Both the position numbers and the translations under genes were made by a program. DNA of 64,000 nt from Hypoxylon rubiginosum. Taxonomy: Eukaryota; Ascomycota; Sordariomycetes; Xylariales; Hypoxylaceae. How positions within the stretch are numbered: position 1 is the stretch's first letter; every line of letters begins with the position of its first letter. The notes below the pieces were generated by a model. That model worked only from the letters and a program-made list of their open reading frames with translations, was not told where the DNA came from and made no database searches. The stretch is taken from positions 124,001 to 188,000 of the forward strand of contig CADCXA010000043.1 of NCBI GenBank assembly GCA_902806565.1, read 5' to 3'. Shown in pieces: positions 58,631-64,000 of this stretch.

Positions 58631-61600
58631 CTACACGGGCCCCGTAACACCAACCTCGCACTCCAGCGTGTCCGTGTAGCACACCACCGGCGTATCGTCG
58701 CTCGCGCTCCCGACCCAGACGCTGTACCTGCCCCCCGGCGCGGGAACGACCCAGTTCTGGCTGACGGTATCCCAGACGCTCAGATCCTTCCGCGAGAGCG
58801 ACAACTCGAGGGTCGCGCTGGCGCCGGGAGCCAGCGCCTCGCCGGTCTTGGCGAAGTCGCGCAGCTGGATCACGGGGGTGTCGAAGTTTATGTCTGATGG
58901 GAACTGCACGTACGCCTGCGCGACGGCCTTGCCGCCGAGCCTGGCGGCCGCGCCGTTGGTCACCGTCGCGCTAACGGTGTACGCGACGTCCCAGAGCGCG
59001 GGGTTGCCGCCGCTGGGGCCGCCGGCGGGCGGGCCCCCGGACTTCTGGACGGACGTGTAGCCGTCGGGGTACGGGTACGTAGCAGAGCCGGCGGAGCCGA
59101 CGGCGTAGGCGGCGTCGGCCTCGTTGGAGGGCAGCCACGGGTACAGGAAGCGCCAGATGCGGTCGAAGCCGGCGGGCCAGTAGGCCTCGGCGGCGGCGGG
59201 GATGGTGGCGTTGAGGGCGGCGACGGGGGACGCGGGCTTGGCCGGGCGCGCGGGCGGGACGGCCGAGAGCGTCGTGACGGCGGCGATGGACGCGTTGGTG
59301 AAGGAGAAGTCGGCGTAGCTGAGGCCGTGGCCGAAGGCGAAGCGCGGTTTAATGCCTTCCTTGTTTAGGTGGCGGTAGTCGATGTATAGGCCCTCTGAAT
59401 AGGTGTCTTGGATCTGGCTGAGGGTCGGTGTGGCGACGAGGCTGACGCTCGCCGGGTAGTCGGACTCCGAGACGGGGATGCTGTACGGCAGGTGGCCGCT
59501 GGGCGACGCCTCGCCGTATAGAACCTCCGTGAGCGAGTCGCCGGCTTCTTGCCCGGGCAGGTGGGCTACGAGTACGGCTTTGACCGAGGCGAGGTTGATC
59601 CACGATTCCATGGTGACCGGGCCCACCGTGTGGATAACGACGACCACGTTGCTGTATGTCGCCGCGGCCTTTTGGATGAGCGCGTCGCCTCCGTGCCAAA
59701 GAGTTAGTCCGTCGGCGTCTCTGTCTCCGTGATTATCTGTTCCTGGGTTAGCTACTAATACTGCTGCTGAGACTGGGCGGAAACGCCCTATACGAACGTC
59801 TGCTCACTTTCAACTGTGTACGAGTTCTCTCCAGCATCCGACGATACAAACACGATAGCCACATCGTTGCTACTTGGAGCTGGGACAGTAGGGAAACTGT
59901 CTGTTGCGTAGTAAGTCACGTTGGTCACCTTTCGCTTTAGGGAGCTGATCGGGTCGTCTAGGTATGGATAGTTCGCGGATCCGGAACCCCATCCCATACC
60001 CAGGAGACCTCGGTTGCAGCTCTTGTCGGTACACGAGTTGATGCCTTGGGGATCCGCCTGCGCGTCGGTGCCGAACACAAAAAGGGGCGAAGAGGTGGAT
60101 AGCGGCAGGAAGCTCCCGTTGTTCTTCAACAGCGTAATGGCCTCCTGAGCAACTTGCTTGGCTACGACCTTATGGTCCGCTTGAACGTTGACGTACTCGT
60201 TTACAACGCCGGAAGGGGAGAACAGTGCACCAGGATACAGAGGCCCTTCGCGATCAGCCGTGTTCGAGGAAAAGTTAGGGGGCGGGTAGTCCTTGTCTTG
60301 GCCGAGCTGATACCACGCGGCGACAACACGAGTGGTCATGTCGTTTAGCCGGTCAACAGGTACGGAACCGTTCAGTACCGACCGCGTAAGCTCGTACATC
60401 CAGTTGGAATACCCAACCAGCGGGATGTTATTCCCAACAGTGTCACCAGGCATGGAGAGATCCAACCCCGCTAAAGCTGAGGCAACACCACTAATTTGTG
60501 CCAGCCAGTCGGTCATGACTAGGCCTTGAAATCCAAGCTCGTCCTTCAAGAGACCATTGAGAATGTAGCTGTTCTGGGAAGCAGCGGATCCGTTGATCTA
60601 GAAGCTAAATCAGTAAACCGACTATGATAGGATTGTCCCATCAAAGCATACCGCATTATACGATGCCATTATCGAGCCTACGCCCGAGTGTACACCTTCT
60701 GCAAACGGCCAGAGATATAGCTCGTGAAGCGTTCGGTCATCTACATATCATCCCATCAGTCTCATGTACCAAGAGTTTGTTGTTAGAGATACACGTACCG
60801 ATGTTAGACGAATAGGCTTGCTGAACACCTAGTTGGTACATGCGGTAAAGCTCCTGTTCGTTTCCGATTAGATGCTTTAACGTCGCGATGACCCCTTGGT
60901 CTTGTACACCTTTGATCGTCTCGGAGCCGGCTTTTGCTTGAAGCACGGGGTCAGATCCGAAGCCCTCCCAGTTTCGACCTCCTCTAGGTTTCCTCCCTAG
61001 AGCGCCGACGCTGGGGCCCAAGTAGAAGTTGGCACCCTTCCCCCTGAACTCCGCGCCTATAGCCGCGCCGCGTTCGTATATAAGCTCCTTGTTGAATGTC
61101 GCCCCCGTGGAGATACCGGCTATCTGAATTAGCTGTTCTTCTCGTATTAAGTGAAATAACATTGTGGCGAGGCCGTAAATAAATAGAGTAAATACCTGGG
61201 AAAGCAGTGATATTATCTGTTGTCCTAACACCGAGGGGACCTGTTTAAATTAGAATACTTATTGAATATAGCAATATTGTGAGGTAATAATAACCATCTT
61301 GTAGACACAATTCCGGGAACCCTAGTCGCGGCACACTACCGGTGTTTCCCACACATCGTCCTTAGAGCTACATGTTAGCATTGCGAAGGCCAGCAGCTTT
61401 TGTTGACATACCCTATATTGTTATTAGCGCGTAGTTATACGTGTGGTTTCGCAAGGAATCTTACCATATAGAGGCCAGTACCAGCAGTGATGTTCACCTT
61501 CTCGGCCAGAGTCATCTGTGAAACTAGATTGACCGCTTTCTCATAGCTTTCAGACCAGTCGTCGGCCCAACCTCCATAGGGAGTGGGATAATACGGCGCG

Positions 61601-61707
61601 GCAGCATAGCCACTAGGAACGGGATCTCGAGGGAACAACACGGACGATGACGCCGCGCCTACAAGGAAAAATAACGAAAGACTGCGGAGTCCTGAAGGGT
61701 ACTCCAT
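58631..61707 (-). CDS. Secreted beta-glucosidase, glycoside hydrolase family 3
   Basis: The model is 61707-61465, a single G at 61412, 61360-61295, 61240-61196, 61119-60799, 60740-60652, 60597-59808 and about 59751-58631. It gives about 891 residues, right for fungal GH3 beta-glucosidases, which release glucose from cello-oligosaccharides. A signal peptide ([18 protein letters not shown]) is followed by the GH3 N-terminal barrel: [69 protein letters not shown] and the nucleophile segment [13 protein letters not shown], ending [10 protein letters not shown]. The second domain has [20 protein letters not shown] and [20 protein letters not shown]. The third is fibronectin-III-like ([19 protein letters not shown]). 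The acceptor of the last exon could be 59755, 59752 or 59743. Several introns are tentative. Confidence 0.9.
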
Positions 61708-64000
61708 ATTGAAGATTAACATTAGGATTATAATATTAAGAGTAGAAGGAGTTAATTTTTTTTTTTTAGGTGTCCTCTGGAGAGGTTGATGATATTTACA
61801 GCAGGACCTCAAAAGCGCATCGCGGAACTCGTGAACACGCGAGCTGTGTGGCTTTGAACGGCAGGCGACAGGACAGGCGACAGGCGGACAGGCACCACGA
61901 TTTACAAGCTCGTGATTGGCGATTACCTTGGGATAAATAGACGAACGATGGGAAGGATGATCCAGGCACTTGCATGAAGGAACTCGCATGGTGTCGACCG
62001 CCGCGGCTCAGCCTGCCCGCCTGATTAAGATACTATCATATTGTTCTGTTCCGTACCAGGCAAGCAGTTCGGTCTTCGGGCCCAATACCGAGCACAAATA
62101 CCACCGATACCACGACACGAGATCTTGGACGAAGCCTGTGCGTAGTATAACGCATGGCTATTAAGCTTGAAATTAGCAAAATGTGGTAATGGCGGGGCAC
62201 AAGTGGATTGGTCCAAGGGATTAAAGAGATAGCTCTTGGGATTTCGCTATGCTTTCGACCCCTTAGATTTGGATCGTCAGCTTGGTAAATGCTGGGCCAA
62301 GACGGCTTCGGCCCCATCTACCACGCATCAACCGGTATCAACCACGGCGCGTTGAATTAGCTAAGAGCAAGTAGGGAATGGCCTGGAAGATTCCGAGGCC
62401 TACCTAGGTAGGTAGATAGGAGGTAAGTAATACATGGGTGTAGTCTGGTAGTGTAGATACGTAGCACGTATGTAGTATTCCGAATTTTACAAAAGGGTCA
62501 CACGCATAGGACGTATTTAATAACTGACCATTTTTGGTTGCATTCGAATTGCACCATGGACTTGGTTTTGACGACCCCTACCGTCACTGTCACGATCCTT
62601 GTGGTTGCTTTACGGCATCTGATGCGGAGAATTGGACCTATGGAGCCCTCTTATTATGGGTCTTTTTAGCAATAACATGCAGAAGCGTTTGCCGCTCCAC
62701 TGCCGAAAATCGCATTCACCCTTCTTTTCCTATTGACGAATTTCTCAGAAACATCGCGATGCTTTTGCGATAATCCGTCGAGGTGATGTTCCTGCGCCGG
62801 GAATATCTCGATAAGTAAAGCTCTAAAAGCCTAGCCAGTAACCAGTGGACGGTAACGCGTTTCGATGTTGCAGTTGAAATGGGTCACAGTCACATCGCTG
62901 CCACGGCGAATCGGGGAAGCTATCAAAATGCAGATTTCAGCCCCCGATGCTAAGCTCAACGAAGATAATAAGAAAGAGAGCAATGCTAAGCGAGCTAAGA
63001 TTCCTTTTTCACTATTTGGCTCGTCATATGTCATAGTCCGCGCAAGTACATACTATGTAGAAGAAAATGTAAAGTAAAAGTTTCCCCTGCCCCTTTTCCC
63101 CCTCATTCACATAAAAGAACCTAGCTACAGGCTACTCTATACGCGTTACTTAATACAGACAGTGTCCCGAACTTAACCCGTTAGCCATTTAATGTCCCAT
63201 CATTGCTGAGTAATTTTCATTACTTGATTCATGCATCTACACCCGCAATCTACACCCGCAAACCACGCCGTCGCGGCCATCGAGGTTTACTAGATAAGCC
63301 GTAACCTATCTCGGTCCATAAACCCGAAGATGCTAGCATGGTTCCGCGTGGCCTCTCGATGTTCTCTGGATCTTCTTTACTAAACCCCGCAAACTGTTCC
63401 CGAGATCTTTGCTCCATCATGGGGAACTCTTTAGACTCGTCGAATTTTCTCACACGCCACAGAACTTCTCAGCTTTCGGAGATTCCGATGGCCTCAACTT
63501 TGTCTTACGCATTTTAAACATTTCGCCTCAGCTGAGTTAAGTAGCGCCGTCTTTTCGTATCACCTATGAGAGGCAGATAGCGAGACATTATTTTAAGCAT
63601 AACTACCTACCTCCTAGGTACACAAGGGTATATACAGAATATCATACACGGTATATCCTCACGTGAATAAAGCCGCCCCGGTCCTGCGTCACGGAATAAC
63701 GATGCATGACAAGCGTGAGGGGTACCAATAGGACCCCAAACGCGAATCCCACAATCCTGCTTTGACACCTCGGCGAGACTTTAGCGTTTCATTGAAGACA
63801 GAGAGACTACGTCACACCGTTTACTGTCATGCGGCCAAAATGCGGAAGCTCATATCATGTATGTATGTGCTGAACTTGAACGCGGCTGGCTGCCTGAGCT
63901 TGTTAGGCGTCCGAGTAGGAAGTCTTGTCGACTGGGGGAACACGGGCGTAAGGCTTGCATAAGACTTTCAATGACTTGCAGCAAGCCACCCCGAGCATAT
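61708..64000. other. Intergenic to the end of the window
   Basis: No convincing gene. A short frame at about 62555 (MDLVLTTPTVTVTILVVAL..) resembles a membrane anchor but stops after 37 codons. ACCTAGGTA words occur at about 62401-62414 and 63605-63620. The first 200 bases are probably the beta-glucosidase promoter, with a run of ten T near 61760 on the plus strand. Confidence 0.5.

Noticed and set aside
62534..62773. Plus-strand frames near 62.5 kb (one starts like a membrane anchor)
   Set aside because: It stops after 37 codons and no continuing exon with recognisable cytochrome P450 or transporter motif was found.

Overview
The window is nuclear DNA of a filamentous ascomycete (Pezizomycotina, probably a Sordariomycete). 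The reasons are short 45-120 bp introns with GTRNGT donors and CTAAC-type branch sites, a 7-kb block reduced almost to pure A+T in the way repeat-induced point mutation (RIP) leaves repeats, a HET-domain gene, and core fungal genes (SEC16, aspartokinase, KIN17, RFX factor, YOP1, 4E-HP, CAF-1 large subunit, MRPL34). I joined exons by eye from splice signals, reading-frame phase and family motifs; no search was run.

Region by region. (1) 1-7.1 kb: a RIP-destroyed repeat block. It still holds a 189-bp direct repeat pair 5,625 bp apart, which may be the remains of two LTRs, and a 48-bp x 4 tandem repeat. (2) 7.2-13.5 kb: a gene graveyard. Two transporter fragments (amino-acid permease and POT peptide transporter) lie head to head, both without their 5' halves. 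A second head-to-head pair of broken genes follows at 11.3-12.3 kb, beside an intact GNAT acetyltransferase, an unknown fragment and a 142-bp inverted-repeat element. (3) 13.9-22.3 kb: an accessory cluster of a HET-domain gene between two related protein kinases with HGD (non-RD) catalytic loops, plus a small divergent gene. This is the best candidate here for an undescribed self/non-self or cell-death module. (4) 23.0-24.5 kb: an FMN-dependent 2-hydroxy-acid oxidase. (5) 24.5-26.5 kb: two homologous tRNA-like pol III elements. (6) 26.5-58 kb: housekeeping genes, nearly all on the minus strand until 47 kb: SEC16, an FAD amine/amino-acid oxidase, KIN17, aspartokinase, RFX, then YOP1 (+), 4E-HP (+), CAF-1 large subunit (-) and MRPL34 (+). 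(7) 58.6-61.7 kb: a secreted GH3 beta-glucosidase whose reading frame appears to need a one-nucleotide exon between two normal introns. (8) 61.7-64 kb: no convincing gene.

The gradient from RIP block through broken genes and the HET/kinase cluster to conserved core genes suggests the left end is a fast-evolving, repeat-adjacent compartment (subtelomeric, pericentromeric or an AT-isochore), with a fairly sharp change to core chromosome near 23-26 kb.
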